32,282 nucleotides of DNA from an uncultured beta proteobacterium (GCA_903873485.1 CAIQOO010000148.1:1-32282), one strand, 5' to 3'; positions 1 through 8,578 are shown, counted from the first letter of the stretch. Made by a program: numbers and translations. The notes: generated by a model from the sequence alone, not told the origin.

Positions 1-1
1 C

Positions 2-2104
2 CGGCTGGCCGCGCACATTAGCGCGGTCGCGGTCAAGGCGGCCGACAAGGCGGTGGCACACAAGCTGATGCCGGTGAGCGTCGGACTGGATGCCAATGGC
101 CTTGCCACACCGGCCTTGCTGAAAAAGCTGCAGGCGCTGGGCGCTGATGTGTCTGACCCGGTGTTTGCCGTGGCGGCGCTGCGCCGGGCACCGGACGGTA
201 AAGCCGATGCGCTGTTTTATGACAGCCTGGCTGGCGGTGCCACGCTCGACGTGGGGCTGCAAAAGGCGCTGGAAGACACCCTGGCCAAGTTGCCGATTCC
301 CAAAGTCATGAGCTACCAGCTTGAATCTGACTGCGAACTGCCGGGCTGGAGCAGTGTCAACTTTGTCCGTCCGGCGCATGGCCTGGTGGCGCTGCACGGC
401 AGCACCGTGGTGCCGGTCAAGGTGTTGGGGCTGACGGCGGGCAACACCACCCAGGGGCATCGCTTTGAGGCGCTCAAGTCGCCGCTGCTGCTGGCCGATG
501 CCGACCACTATGCCCAGGCATTGCAGACCGATGGCGCGGTGATTGCCAGTTTTGATGCGCGTCGCGCCGAGATTGTTCGCCAGCTCGCGGCAGCGGCGGC
601 GCAGCAGGGTGGTGGCTGCCATCCGATTGAAGACGATGCCTTGCTCGACGAGGTCACTGCGCTGGTGGAACGCCCGCATGTGCTGATGTGCCGGTTTGAA
701 GCGCAGTTTCTGGCGGTGCCGCAAGAATGCCTGATCCTGACCATGAAGGCCAACCAGAAGTACTTTCCGCTGCTTGACGCTGCGGGCCGGCTGACCGACA
801 AGTTTTTGCTGGTCAGCAACATCAACCCGGAGGATGCCAGCGCCGTGATTGGCGGCAATGAGCGGGTGGTGCGTCCGCGCCTCGCCGATGCCAAGTTCTT
901 TTTTGACCAGGACCGCAAAAAGTCGCTTGAGTCGCGCGTCGCCGGTCTCGACAAGGTGGTTTATCACAACAAGCTCGGCACCCAGGGCGAGCGCATGGCC
1001 CGGGTGTGTGCCATGACGCGCCGCATTGCTTCACTGCTGCTGCAAGCGGATGGCGCAGTTGGCCAAGTGGATTTGCTGGCGCAGGCTGAGCTGGCGGCCC
1101 GACTGGCCAAGACCGATCTGCTGACCGACATGGTGGGCGAGTTCCCCGAGTTGCAAGGCATCATGGGTGGCTACTATGCCCGCCATGACGGTTTGTCCGA
1201 AACCGTGGCGCAGGCGATCGAAGACCATTACAAGCCACGTTTTGCCGGCGATGCCTTGCCGCGCAACCTGACCGGCGTGGTGGTGGCGCTGGCTGACAAG
1301 CTCGAAACCCTGATCGGCATGTTTGGCATCGGCAATTTGCCCAGCGGCGACAAAGACCCATTTGCGCTGCGTCGCCATGCCTTGGGCGTGATTCGCATGC
1401 TGATTGAAAAGGATCTGCCGCTGGATATTGATCAGCTAATGCGTATTGCGTTTGATGTATTGGATGATGAGCGGATACAACGGGATGCCTGGGATCGCCA
1501 GCAGACTTCGGAGCAAGCAGTCAAACTGCAGGCGGGTGGTATTGCCAGGCACGCATCGGCGTTTTCCAGGCGTGTTTTCGATGGCGCATCGGCTGCGCAT
1601 TTGTCAGAGTTCATCTTTGACCGGCTCGCCGGCACGCTGCGCGAGCAGGGTTACAGCGCGCTGGAAGTGGATGCGGTGCTGGCCCTGCGTCCGCAGCGTC
1701 TGGGTGAGGTGCCCAAACGCCTGGCTGCAGTGCGCGCTTTTGCCGCGCTGCCTGAGGCACCGGCCTTAGCGGCCGCCAACAAGCGCATCGGCAACATCCT
1801 GAAAAAAGCCGACGTTGCGGTGGATGCCCATGTCAGCCTGCTGCTGCTGCAAGAGCCAGCCGAGCTGGCCTTGTTTGAGGCCATGCAATCGGTGCTGCCG
1901 CAGGCGCGCGCCCGGTTTGATGCCGGTGACTACACCGCCTCGCTGCAAAGTCTGGCCGTGTTGCGGCTGCCGGTGGATGCGTTTTTTGACGGCGTGATGG
2001 TCAACGCCGAGGCGCTCGACCTGCGGTTCAATCGCCTTGGTCTGCTCAAGACCCTGTTTGTTGCGATGAACCGGGTCGCCGACCTGTCCCGGCTGGCCTC
2101 CTGA
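2..2104 (+). CDS. glyS: Glycyl-tRNA synthetase beta subunit, 5'-truncated by the window edge
   Basis: This is the beta subunit of the bacterial alpha2beta2 glycyl-tRNA synthetase, which charges tRNA-Gly with glycine in the cytoplasm. The reading frame is open to the left edge, so the true start lies outside. The first visible residues (HISAVAVKAADKAVAHKLMPVSVGLD) match the conserved N-terminal region of GlyS, after the usual opening and the ASPRRLA-type segment. Other recognisable blocks are MKANQKYFPLLD, VRPRLADAKFFFDQDRK, HNKLGTQGER, GEFPELQGIMGGYYA and DPFALRRHALGVIRM. An anticodon-binding-like helical domain lies at the C-terminus. A stretch after the LRRHALGVIRM block (about 1425-1600) is longer than I expect from E. 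coli GlyS and less GC-rich than its surroundings. GlyQ would be expected just upstream. The gene is followed after 26 bp by gmhB in the same direction. Confidence 0.95.
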   Translation, partial: RLAAHISAVAVKAADKAVAHKLMPVSVGLDANGLATPALLKKLQALGADVSDPVFAVAALRRAPDGKADALFYDSLAGGATLDVGLQKALEDTLAKLPIPKVMSYQLESDCELPGWSSVNFVRPAHGLVALHGSTVVPVKVLGLTAGNTTQGHRFEALKSPLLLADADHYAQALQTDGAVIASFDARRAEIVRQLAAAAAQQGGGCHPIEDDALLDEVTALVERPHVLMCRFEAQFLAVPQECLILTMKANQKYFPLLDAAGRLTDKFLLVSNINPEDASAVIGGNERVVRPRLADAKFFFDQDRKKSLESRVAGLDKVVYHNKLGTQGERMARVCAMTRRIASLLLQADGAVGQVDLLAQAELAARLAKTDLLTDMVGEFPELQGIMGGYYARHDGLSETVAQAIEDHYKPRFAGDALPRNLTGVVVALADKLETLIGMFGIGNLPSGDKDPFALRRHALGVIRMLIEKDLPLDIDQLMRIAFDVLDDERIQRDAWDRQQTSEQAVKLQAGGIARHASAFSRRVFDGASAAHLSEFIFDRLAGTLREQGYSALEVDAVLALRPQRLGEVPKRLAAVRAFAALPEAPALAAANKRIGNILKKADVAVDAHVSLLLLQEPAELALFEAMQSVLPQARARFDAGDYTASLQSLAVLRLPVDAFFDGVMVNAEALDLRFNRLGLLKTLFVAMNRVADLSRLAS

Positions 2105-2130
2105 TGGCTGCTTGACCGAAAGCCGATGCC

Positions 2131-2703
2131 ATGAACCCGATCAAACTGGTCATCATTGACCGCGACGGCACCATCAACCAAGACAGCGCCGAATTCATCA
2201 AGTCGGCCGACGAATGGCAGGCGCTGCCCGGCGCGCTTGAAGCGATTGCCCGGCTCAATCACGCTGGCTGGCATGCGGTGCTGGCCACCAACCAGTCGGG
2301 TCTGGGGCGCGGTCTGTTTGAGGTGTCCGACCTCAACGACATGCACAAAAAAATGCACCAGCAATTGAATGCCTTGGGCGGGCGCATTGACGCAGTGTTT
2401 TACTGCCCGCACACCGCCGACGATGCCTGCCATTGCCGCAAGCCGGCAACTGGCCTGCTTGAGCAGATTGCCGAGCGTTACGGCATCAACCCCAAGGGCG
2501 TGCCGGTGGTCGGGGATTCGCTGCGCGATATGCTGGCCGGTGTCGCGCTGGGATGCGAGCCGCACCTGGTGCTGACCGGCAAGAGCCTGGTCTATCGGGG
2601 CCATGATTTGCCCGACACCTTTCCGCAGCACACGCAGATGCATGCCGATTTGGCGGCGTTTGCCGAATTTCTGCTGTCGCGTGAAGCGCAGTCGCTCGGC
2701 TAG
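2131..2703 (+). CDS. gmhB: D-glycero-beta-D-manno-heptose 1,7-bisphosphate 7-phosphatase
   Basis: The enzyme removes the 7-phosphate of heptose 1,7-bisphosphate during synthesis of ADP-heptose for the LPS inner core. The 190-residue length is normal for GmhB. HAD motif I is DRDGT with the nucleophile and acid at D10 and D12. Motif II is TNQSG (residues 53-57). The family's structural zinc site is visible as C92-x-H94 and C100-x-C102, followed by RKP with K104. The Mg-binding acidic motif is GDS with D129, and D133 follows. The gene starts 26 bp after glyS; only a weak GAAAG-type ribosome binding site precedes the ATG. This glyS-gmhB-plsC order is what I expect in Comamonadaceae. It could be another HAD histidinol-phosphatase-like enzyme, but the zinc knuckle argues for GmhB. 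Confidence 0.93.
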   Translation: MNPIKLVIIDRDGTINQDSAEFIKSADEWQALPGALEAIARLNHAGWHAVLATNQSGLGRGLFEVSDLNDMHKKMHQQLNALGGRIDAVFYCPHTADDACHCRKPATGLLEQIAERYGINPKGVPVVGDSLRDMLAGVALGCEPHLVLTGKSLVYRGHDLPDTFPQHTQMHADLAAFAEFLLSREAQSLG

Positions 2704-2721
2704 CTTGCATGGCTAGTCAGT

Positions 2722-2818
2722 CACCCCAAATAATGAAACCGTTCGCCCTGAGCCTGGTCGAAGGGCCTTTCTACTGATGCGGTGGTTCGACAAGCTCACC
2801 ACGAACGGCGGTGTTTCA
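2722..2818. repeat. Palindromic REP-like element, copy 1
   Basis: The intergenic region after gmhB holds an imperfect inverted repeat. The left arm includes CGTTCGCCCTGAGCCTGG and TCGAAGGG. The right arm includes GGTTCGACAAGCTCACCACG and AACGG, with TGAAAC/GTTTCA at the outer edges (2734-2739 and 2813-2818). The same sequence, including the flanking CACCCCAAATA, recurs at 21150. A shorter palindromic form occurs at 14009-14070. From memory, this TTCGACAAGCTCA-type palindrome is widely dispersed in environmental proteobacterial genomes. Confidence 0.8.
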
Positions 2819-2863
2819 TGTTAACCGGGCCGATCAATGCGAATGCAGAACTCATTTGATATG

Positions 2864-2905
2864 TTTTATATAGCTGCCTGCGCTTGTCCCATAAGGGCTG
2901 GAGCC
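2864..2905 (+). repeat. Dispersed ~42 bp repeat, copy A
   Basis: This is one of eight loci carrying a short repeat with rough consensus TATAGCTGnCnGCGCTTGTn followed by CCATAAGGGCTAGAGGCC. This copy ends just before the plsC start. Reading from TTG at 2884 would put repeat-derived residues on the front of PlsC, so the later ATG at 2920 is preferred. Confidence 0.75.
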
Positions 2906-2919
2906 TTAAAAGTCTTGCA

Positions 2920-3654
2920 ATGGCGCTGATCCGCTCGATTTTGCACATGGCCTGGATGGTGATCACCGTGATCCCCTGGACGCTGGCGGTTTTGCTGGTG
3001 TCGCTGCTGGCATCGCGCACCGCCGCCTGGTGGACGGCGGTGAGCTGGTTTCGGCTGGTGGTGTGGGGCACACGGGTGATTTTGGGTGTGCGCCTGGAGG
3101 TGCTGGGCATGGAGCACCTGCCGGTGGGCAAAGGCAGCGCCGCAGTGCTGCTGTCCAAGCACCAGTCGGCGCTGGAAACCCTGTGGCTGCCGACCTTGAT
3201 GCAGCACCCGCTGGCCTTTGTGTTCAAGCGCGAGCTGCTCAATATTCCGTTTTTTGGCTGGTCGATGGCCCGGCTGGACATGATCCATATTGACCGCGAG
3301 TCGCGCACGGTTGCCATGAAACATGTCATTGAGCAGGGCCGCCGACTGCTGGCGCAGGGCACCTGGGTCATCATGTTTCCCGAGGGCACCCGCATGCCGC
3401 GCGGACAACAGGGCACTTATCAGACGGCGGGTACCCGCCTGGCGGTCGAAGCCGGTGCCCCGGTGGTGCCGATTGCGGTGGCCACGGCACGCTGCTGGCC
3501 GCGCCAGGGGTTTGTCAAGCATTCCGGGGTGGTGCGGGTGTCGATTGGTCCGGCCCTGCCAAGCGTCGGGCGCGACCCCAAGTCCTTGATGCGCGAGGCG
3601 CAGACCTGGATCGAGGCCGAGATGCGGCGCATCGACCCCGAGGCTTATCGCTGA
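2920..3654 (+). CDS. plsC: 1-acyl-sn-glycerol-3-phosphate acyltransferase (LPLAT family)
   Basis: The enzyme acylates lysophosphatidic acid to phosphatidic acid at the inner membrane in phospholipid synthesis. I chose the ATG at 2920 (244 residues) because MALIRSILHMAWMVITVIPW gives the usual N-terminal membrane helix. The in-frame TTG at 2884 would encode a dispersed repeat. Motif I is KHQSALET with His81. The position of the usual Asp of HX4D is Glu86, a variant I recall from other betaproteobacterial members. Further blocks are FKRELLNIPFFGW, RLDMIHIDR and the substrate-binding FPEGTR (residues 153-158). The C-terminal VVPIAV-type strand is present. The gene sits between gmhB and the DUF45 gene on the same strand, with only a few bases to the latter. 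Confidence 0.9.
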   Translation: MALIRSILHMAWMVITVIPWTLAVLLVSLLASRTAAWWTAVSWFRLVVWGTRVILGVRLEVLGMEHLPVGKGSAAVLLSKHQSALETLWLPTLMQHPLAFVFKRELLNIPFFGWSMARLDMIHIDRESRTVAMKHVIEQGRRLLAQGTWVIMFPEGTRMPRGQQGTYQTAGTRLAVEAGAPVVPIAVATARCWPRQGFVKHSGVVRVSIGPALPSVGRDPKSLMREAQTWIEAEMRRIDPEAYR

Positions 3655-3657
3655 ATA

Positions 3658-4608
3658 TTGAAGCGGCTTTTGGTCTTGTCTGCAGTGCTGCCGTCGATCG
3701 CCGATCTTTTTGAGTCAAATCAGCCTCTAGCCCAGATGGATCAAGCGTTGTCAGCTATAAAAAACGAAGCTTATTTCAACCATCCACGGGCCAGCCGCGA
3801 GTTGCGTTTGGGCGGCATCCTGGTGGCCTACGAACTCATCCGGGGCAAGCGGCGCAGCATCGGGTTCCGTGTCGGGGCCGATGGCCTGGCGGTGCGCGCG
3901 CCCAACTGGGTGTCGTTGCGCGATATCGATGCCGCGCTGCAAACCAAGTCAGCCTGGATTTTGCGCAAACTGCAGGAGTCGCGCGAGCGCCAGGCGCGCC
4001 TGGCGGCGCAGGTCATCACCTGGAAGGACGGGGCAACACTGCCTTTTCTGGGGCAAAGCCTGACGATCGAGCTTGACCCGGCGCACCGCTTTGGCCCGGC
4101 TGGCGCGCAACTGGTGATCCTGCCGTTGGCTGGCGCTGTGCTCGCGGTGGCTGCCGATGCCTTGGCGGCACCCGGTTTGGCCAACGCGGCACCGCTTGAC
4201 TTGCCGCCGGTTTCTCGCCCGGTTTTGCGGCTTGGCCTGCCACACCATGCCCTGCCTGAGCAGATTCGTGCTGCGGTGCAAGCCTGGCTGATGCGCCAGG
4301 CCAGCCGCATTTTTCAGGAACGGCTTGACCACTTTGCCCCTTTGCTGGGGGTCAAGTGGAAAAAATTGGCCTTGAGCAACGCTGTGACCCGCTGGGGCAG
4401 CGCGCGTCATGACGGCGCCATCCGCCTGAACTGGCGGCTGCTGCATTTCAGGCTGGCGGTGATTGACTATGTGGTGGCGCACGAACTGAGCCACCTGCGG
4501 GAAATGAACCACAGCCCGCGCTTTTGGGACACGGTTCGGTCGGTCGTGCCCGACTATGCCGCACTGCGCCAGCAGCTTAAAAGCGAGGCGCAGCCCAGGT
4601 GGCAATAA
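3658..4608 (+). CDS. DUF45/YgjP-like zinc metallohydrolase
   Basis: This is a putative zinc-dependent hydrolase of the SprT/YgjP (DUF45, M48-like) group. Its substrate is unknown. The signature HELSH lies at residues 275-279 with a third ligand at His285 (HELSH-x5-H), followed by SPRFW as in the family. N-terminally, the block YELIRGKRRSIGFRVG is the family's opening strand pair. The start is uncertain. The TTG at 3658 gives 316 residues and the ATG at 3736 gives 290. Residues about 21-37 (NQPLAQMDQALSAIKN) are encoded by a reverse copy of the dispersed repeat (3723-3764), so the repeat either lies within the N-terminus or displaced the original start. The gene follows plsC with almost no gap, so the two are probably cotranscribed. 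Confidence 0.85.
   Translation: MKRLLVLSAVLPSIADLFESNQPLAQMDQALSAIKNEAYFNHPRASRELRLGGILVAYELIRGKRRSIGFRVGADGLAVRAPNWVSLRDIDAALQTKSAWILRKLQESRERQARLAAQVITWKDGATLPFLGQSLTIELDPAHRFGPAGAQLVILPLAGAVLAVAADALAAPGLANAAPLDLPPVSRPVLRLGLPHHALPEQIRAAVQAWLMRQASRIFQERLDHFAPLLGVKWKKLALSNAVTRWGSARHDGAIRLNWRLLHFRLAVIDYVVAHELSHLREMNHSPRFWDTVRSVVPDYAALRQQLKSEAQPRWQ
3723..3764 (-). repeat. Dispersed ~42 bp repeat, copy H (reverse, inside a gene)
   Basis: Read on the minus strand, this matches the repeat consensus: TTTTTTATAGCTGACAACGC then TTGATCCATCTGGGCTAGAGGC. It lies in-frame in the N-terminal coding region of the DUF45 gene. Confidence 0.75.
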
Positions 4609-4724
4609 GCCAGAGGGGTTGCCAGGTGCCGGCGCGACCGCACCCAACGCGCCCGCTGAGTGCCCGCCGGTGGTCGATTGGCGTAAGGCTGGGTGGCCGG
4701 ATTTGTGCGCCATAATCCACGCTC

Positions 4725-4746
4725 ACGTTGACGTGAACGTCAACGT
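4725..4746. promoter_or_regulatory. Palindromic operator, probable LiuR/MerR site
   Basis: ACGTTGACGTGAACGTCAAC plus GT is a 22 bp near-perfect inverted repeat with one central mismatch pair. It lies 24 bp before the MerR-family gene. The core TTGACGTGAACGTCAA resembles the ACGT-rich operators described for LiuR-type regulators of branched-chain amino acid catabolism. It probably controls the regulator itself and the downstream thioesterase and liuA. A candidate -10 (CATAAT, 4711-4716) lies just upstream; I see no convincing -35. Confidence 0.75.
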
Positions 4747-4769
4747 TAACTGCACGCACCCCCAAGCCC

Positions 4770-5267
4770 ATGCCACCAACTTACAGCATCAGCGACCTGG
4801 CCAAAGAGTTTGACCTGACCACCCGGGCCATACGCTTTTATGAAGACATGGGGCTGCTGCAACCCGAGCGCAGTGGACCCGGCGGGCGCAACCGCATTTA
4901 CAGTGTGCGGGACCGGGCCCGGCTCAAGCTGACGCTGCGCGCCAAACGCCTGGGCCTGAGTCTGACCGAGGCGAAAGAAATCATTGACATGTACGACAGC
5001 CCGCGTGACACGGTGTCCCAGCTTGAGAAGTTTTTGCTGGTGCTGAGCCAGCACCAGCATCGGCTTGACGCGCAGATGCTCGATTTGCAGGCCAACATGG
5101 ATGAGCTGAAAGTTCACCAGCGCGAAGCCAAAGCGATGCTGGCAAAGGCGCAGCGCCGCGCAACCGGCAACATCAGCACAGCCGGCAACATCAGCACAGC
5201 CAGCAAGCGCAGCCAGCCCCAAGATGATGCCATCCTGGTTCAGTGTGCGGCTGCCACCCGCGCCTGA
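4770..5267 (+). CDS. liuR: MerR-family regulator, LiuR-like
   Basis: This transcription factor of 165 residues is likely the regulator of branched-chain amino acid catabolism. The winged-helix MerR domain is at residues 5-70: YSISDLAKEFDLTTRAIRFY is the helix-turn-helix, followed by the EDMGLLQPER wing and RDRARLKLTLRAKRLGLSL. A helical dimerisation segment (about 75-125) follows. No cysteine metal-binding loop is seen, which argues against a metal sensor. The C-terminal tail contains a recent 18 bp duplication (5164-5181 and 5182-5199) that encodes GNISTA twice. The gene lies directly behind the 4725-4746 palindrome and before a thioesterase and liuA, the arrangement known for LiuR. The assignment as liuR rests on this context. 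Confidence 0.85.
   Translation: MPPTYSISDLAKEFDLTTRAIRFYEDMGLLQPERSGPGGRNRIYSVRDRARLKLTLRAKRLGLSLTEAKEIIDMYDSPRDTVSQLEKFLLVLSQHQHRLDAQMLDLQANMDELKVHQREAKAMLAKAQRRATGNISTAGNISTASKRSQPQDDAILVQCAAATRA
5164..5199 (+). repeat. 18 bp tandem duplication in the regulator's C-terminus
   Basis: CCGGCAACATCAGCACAG occurs twice, head to tail and exactly, in frame, and adds six residues to the tail of the MerR protein. This looks like recent replication slippage in a non-conserved region. Confidence 0.85.
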
Positions 5268-5291
5268 TTTTTTTCCCCCAAACGGTGCCGC

Positions 5292-5744
5292 ATGACCCTG
5301 ACTCCCACCCACCACCACCATGAAACCCCGCTGCAGCGGGTGCAAGCCAGTTTTGGGCGCCAGGGGCTGATGCAGCACCTGGGTGCCTGCGTTTTGCATG
5401 TCGCGTCTGGCGAGTGCGTGATTGGCTTGCCCTATTCCGACAAGGTGACCCAGCAGCAGGGTGCTTTTCATGGCGGTGCGATTGGCGCGCTGGCCGATAT
5501 CGCCGCCGGTTATGCCGCCTTGACCCAGACCACGCACGGCATGGAGGTGGTCAGTGTCGAATACAAAATCAATTTTCTGGCCAGCCGCCAGGGTGGCGAG
5601 TTGCGCGCCACCGGCCGGGTGCTCAAGGCCGGCCAGCGCATCGTGGTCACCAGCGCCGAGGTCATGCACATAGCCGACGATGGCAGCCAGACCCTGTGTG
5701 CCGTGCTGCAACAAACCGTGATGGCGGTGGCCAAAAATTACTGA
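5292..5744 (+). CDS. PaaI-family hotdog thioesterase
   Basis: This is a small single-hotdog protein (150 residues) likely to hydrolyse acyl- or aryl-CoA thioesters in the cytoplasm. The hotdog active-site helix is seen as [11 protein letters not shown] (residues 59-69), with His60-Gly-Gly and Asp69. It is followed by the central strand [12 protein letters not shown] and the [12 protein letters not shown] strand typical of PaaI/YdiI-type enzymes. The gene begins 24 bp after the MerR regulator and ends 55 bp before liuA, so it probably belongs to the same operon. It may relieve CoA trapping or hydrolyse a side product of leucine breakdown. The substrate cannot be told from sequence. Confidence 0.85.
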   Translation: MTLTPTHHHHETPLQRVQASFGRQGLMQHLGACVLHVASGECVIGLPYSDKVTQQQGAFHGGAIGALADIAAGYAALTQTTHGMEVVSVEYKINFLASRQGGELRATGRVLKAGQRIVVTSAEVMHIADDGSQTLCAVLQQTVMAVAKNY

Positions 5745-5799
5745 TGGCGAATGCCTCATTTTTCAAATTGCGAATTCAATCAAAACCAGGAGACACCCG

Positions 5800-6981
5800 A
5801 TGAACAATTTGCCCGGACTCAACTTTCAACTTGGCGAAGACATTGACGCGCTGCGCGATGCGGTGCGTGAATTTGCCCAGGACCAGATTGCGCCACGCGC
5901 GGCCGAGATCGACCGCAGTGACCAGTTTCCGATGGACCTGTGGCAAAAAATGGGGGCGCTGGGGGTGCTGGGCATCACTGTCGGTGAAGAGTATGGCGGC
6001 GCCAACATGGGTTATCTGGCGCACATGATTGCCATGGAAGAAATCAGCCGTGCCAGCGCGTCGGTCGGCCTGAGCTATGGCGCCCACAGCAATCTGTGCG
6101 TCAACCAGATCAAGCGCAACGGCACGTCGGCCCAGCGCGCCAAATACCTGCCCAAACTGATCAGCGGCGAACATGTGGGCGCGCTGGCCATGAGCGAAAC
6201 CGGCGCCGGGTCGGATGTCATCAGCATGAAGCTAAAAGCGCAGGACCAGGGCGGCTATTACGTTCTCAACGGCAGCAAGATGTGGATCACCAATGGCCCG
6301 GATGCCGACACGCTGGTGGTCTATGCCAAGACCGAACCCGATCTCGGTGCGCGCGGCGTCACGGCTTTCCTGATCGAAAAAGGCATGAAGGGCTTTTCGA
6401 TTGCGCAAAAGCTCGACAAGCTGGGCATGCGCGGCAGCCATACCGGCGAACTGGTGTTTCAAAACGTCGAGGTGCCCGAGTCGCACATCCTGGGCGGCCT
6501 GAACATGGGCGCCAAGGTTCTCATGAGCGGGCTGGACTACGAGCGCGCCGTGCTGACCGGCGGGCCGCTTGGCATCATGCAAAGCGTGATGGACAACGTG
6601 GTGCCCTACATTCACGACCGCAAGCAGTTTGGCCAGAGCATTGGCGAATTCCAGTTGGTTCAGGGCAAGGTCGCCGACATGTACACGGTGCTGCAGGCCG
6701 GCCGGTCATTTGCCTACACCGTGGCTAAAAACCTTGATTTGCTGGGCCTTGAGCACGTGCGCCAGGTGCGCAAAGACTGTGCATCGGTGATTTTGTGGTG
6801 CGCCGAAAAAGCCACCTGGATGGCTGGCGAGGGTGTGCAGATTTTTGGCGGCAATGGCTATATCAACGAGTATCCGCTGGGCCGCCTCTGGCGCGATGCC
6901 AAGCTGTACGAAATTGGCGCCGGCACCTCGGAAATTCGCCGCATGCTGATTGGCCGCGAACTGTTTTCAGAAACCTGCTGA
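5800..6981 (+). CDS. liuA: Isovaleryl-CoA dehydrogenase
   Basis: This FAD-dependent acyl-CoA dehydrogenase (393 residues) oxidises isovaleryl-CoA to 3-methylcrotonyl-CoA in leucine catabolism and passes electrons to ETF. The family signatures are [10 protein letters not shown] (131-140) and WITNG (162-166). The catalytic base fits isovaleryl-CoA dehydrogenase rather than generic acyl-CoA dehydrogenases. Glu248 in [13 protein letters not shown] matches the known E254 position of the human enzyme, while the usual C-terminal Glu site reads [13 protein letters not shown] good ribosome binding site, AGGAG (5788-5792), precedes the ATG by 7 bases. A strong intrinsic terminator follows at once. The usual liuB-E genes for methylcrotonyl-CoA carboxylation do not follow here, so they must lie elsewhere. 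Confidence 0.93.
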   Translation: MNNLPGLNFQLGEDIDALRDAVREFAQDQIAPRAAEIDRSDQFPMDLWQKMGALGVLGITVGEEYGGANMGYLAHMIAMEEISRASASVGLSYGAHSNLCVNQIKRNGTSAQRAKYLPKLISGEHVGALAMSETGAGSDVISMKLKAQDQGGYYVLNGSKMWITNGPDADTLVVYAKTEPDLGARGVTAFLIEKGMKGFSIAQKLDKLGMRGSHTGELVFQNVEVPESHILGGLNMGAKVLMSGLDYERAVLTGGPLGIMQSVMDNVVPYIHDRKQFGQSIGEFQLVQGKVADMYTVLQAGRSFAYTVAKNLDLLGLEHVRQVRKDCASVILWCAEKATWMAGEGVQIFGGNGYINEYPLGRLWRDAKLYEIGAGTSEIRRMLIGRELFSETC

Positions 6982-6985
6982 CCGG

Positions 6986-7008
6986 GCACCCGCGCAGCGG
7001 GTGCTTTT
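6986..7008 (+). terminator. Intrinsic terminator after liuA
   Basis: An 8 bp perfect stem (GCACCCGC at 6986-6993 and GCGGGTGC at 6997-7004) with a 3-base loop is followed by TTTT. It lies 4 bp after the liuA stop, and the next gene is convergent. Confidence 0.85.
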
Positions 7009-7015
7009 GGCTGAC

Positions 7016-8578
7016 TCAGGCGGCCGCCTTTTGCGCGCCAGACCGGCGCTGGTGGTATTTCCAGGACAGCTCTTCCCACTCGATCACCAGCATGCCGCCC
7101 GAGGCCTCGTGCTGCTTTTCCCAATTGGTGATCAGGTCCAGGCAGGCATGGTCGATGTAGTCGAGCTCTTCAAAATGGACGTGCAGTTCTGCCCCCGGGC
7201 GCACCCCTTCGAGTTCGGCTGCCAGCAAGGGCAGGCGGATCAGCGTCGCCGAACCCTTCAAATGCAGGTTCAGGCGGTTGTTGACCTTGTCGTCTTCCCA
7301 GCGGATTTCCAGGTGCGAGAAGATGTACAGCAGCTTGAAAATCGACAGCGCCAGGCCAAACAGCACGCCCTTGAGCAAGTCGGTCGAAACAATCACGATG
7401 ATGGTGGAGAAGTAAATCGCCGCCTCGGTCTTACCGAAATGCAGCAATTTGGGAACGATTTTCGGATAGGCCAGCTTGTAGCCGGTAAACACCAGCAGGC
7501 CGGCCAGGCTGGCCACCGGAATATAGGCCAGCGTGAACGGCAACACCGCTGCAAACAGCAGCAGCCAGACCCCGTGCAGGATGGCAGAACTGCGGGTTTG
7601 CCCGCCGGCATCCACATTGGCGCTTGATCGCACAATCACCCCAGTCAACGGCAACACGCCGAGCAGACCACACAAGGCATTGCCGACACCCTGAGCGGCG
7701 AGTTCCTTGTCGTATTTGGTGCGCGGTCCCTGGTGCATCTGATCAACCGCGCTGGCGCACAGCAGGGTTTCGGCGCTGGCAATAAAAGCCACTGAAGCAG
7801 CGGCGATCAGCACCCCGCTGTGAAAAATATTCTTCAGATTGTCCAGCGTCGGAAACTGGATCACCGACCAGATGTGGTTGATGTCGCTCGGGTTGGCCAA
7901 CAAATCCGGGATGTACTTGATTTTGAGTTGCAGCACAGAGGCAGTGACCACGGCGACGATGATGGCCACCAGCGGCGCTGGCAGCATCTTGAGTTTTTTG
8001 GGTGCAAAACTGGTCCACAGCGCAATCACGGCGATCGTCAGAATGCCAATGCCCAAAGCGGCCTGTGGCGCACCGCCATCTGCCACGGCGTGCGAAAAGG
8101 CAGCGGGCAGGCCGAGCAGGTTGTCAATGCCCGAGCCAATCGGTTTGCCGTCAAGCATCACATGAAACTGCGAGGTAAAGATCAGCACGCCAATGCCCGC
8201 CAGCATGCCGTGAATGACCGCCGGTGACACCGCCCGAAACCACTGGCCCAGCTTGAGCAGGCCGGCCGCGAGCTGCAGCAGCCCGGCCAGCAACACGATC
8301 ACGCCCATCATCGGCAAGCCATATTGCTGCACGATCTGCCATACCAGCACCGTCAGGCCAGCGGCCGGGCCGCTCACCTGCAGCGGCGAGCCGGCCAGCC
8401 AGCCCACCACAATGCCGCCAATGATGCCGGTGATCAGCCCGGCCGTGGGCGGCACCCCGGAGGCAATCGAAATCCCCATGCACAGCGGCAAGGCGACCAG
8501 AAAAACGACCACCGAGGCCAGCGCATCTTTGCCGAAATTGCTGCGGTAATACTGGAATGTTGACATGGTGTGGGCCAT
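7016..8578 (-). CDS. SulP-family anion transporter, probably bicarbonate or sulfate
   Basis: This is an inner-membrane SLC26/SulP transporter of 520 residues. Residues about 15-415 carry a series of hydrophobic helices, including the family's ALPLCMGISIASGVPPTAGL region and GPAAGLTVLVWQIVQQYG. The domain ends with a cytoplasmic STAS-like region (about 430-510, ELHVHFEELDYIDHACLDL). The start at 8578 has an AAAGG ribosome binding site 8 bases upstream; a second ATG lies at 8566. It is divergent from a beta-carbonic anhydrase about 220 bp away. That pairing suggests bicarbonate transport or CO2/HCO3- balance rather than sulfate uptake, but the ion cannot be decided from sequence. Its 3' end meets the liuA terminator. 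Confidence 0.9.
   Translation of the reverse strand: MAHTMSTFQYYRSNFGKDALASVVVFLVALPLCMGISIASGVPPTAGLITGIIGGIVVGWLAGSPLQVSGPAAGLTVLVWQIVQQYGLPMMGVIVLLAGLLQLAAGLLKLGQWFRAVSPAVIHGMLAGIGVLIFTSQFHVMLDGKPIGSGIDNLLGLPAAFSHAVADGGAPQAALGIGILTIAVIALWTSFAPKKLKMLPAPLVAIIVAVVTASVLQLKIKYIPDLLANPSDINHIWSVIQFPTLDNLKNIFHSGVLIAAASVAFIASAETLLCASAVDQMHQGPRTKYDKELAAQGVGNALCGLLGVLPLTGVIVRSSANVDAGGQTRSSAILHGVWLLLFAAVLPFTLAYIPVASLAGLLVFTGYKLAYPKIVPKLLHFGKTEAAIYFSTIIVIVSTDLLKGVLFGLALSIFKLLYIFSHLEIRWEDDKVNNRLNLHLKGSATLIRLPLLAAELEGVRPGAELHVHFEELDYIDHACLDLITNWEKQHEASGGMLVIEWEELSWKYHQRRSGAQKAAA

Noticed and set aside
2931..3100. Loss of function in plsC because Glu replaces Asp in HX4D
   Set aside because: The H-x4-E variant (KHQSALET) is, to my recollection, normal in this branch, and FPEGTR and other motifs are intact.
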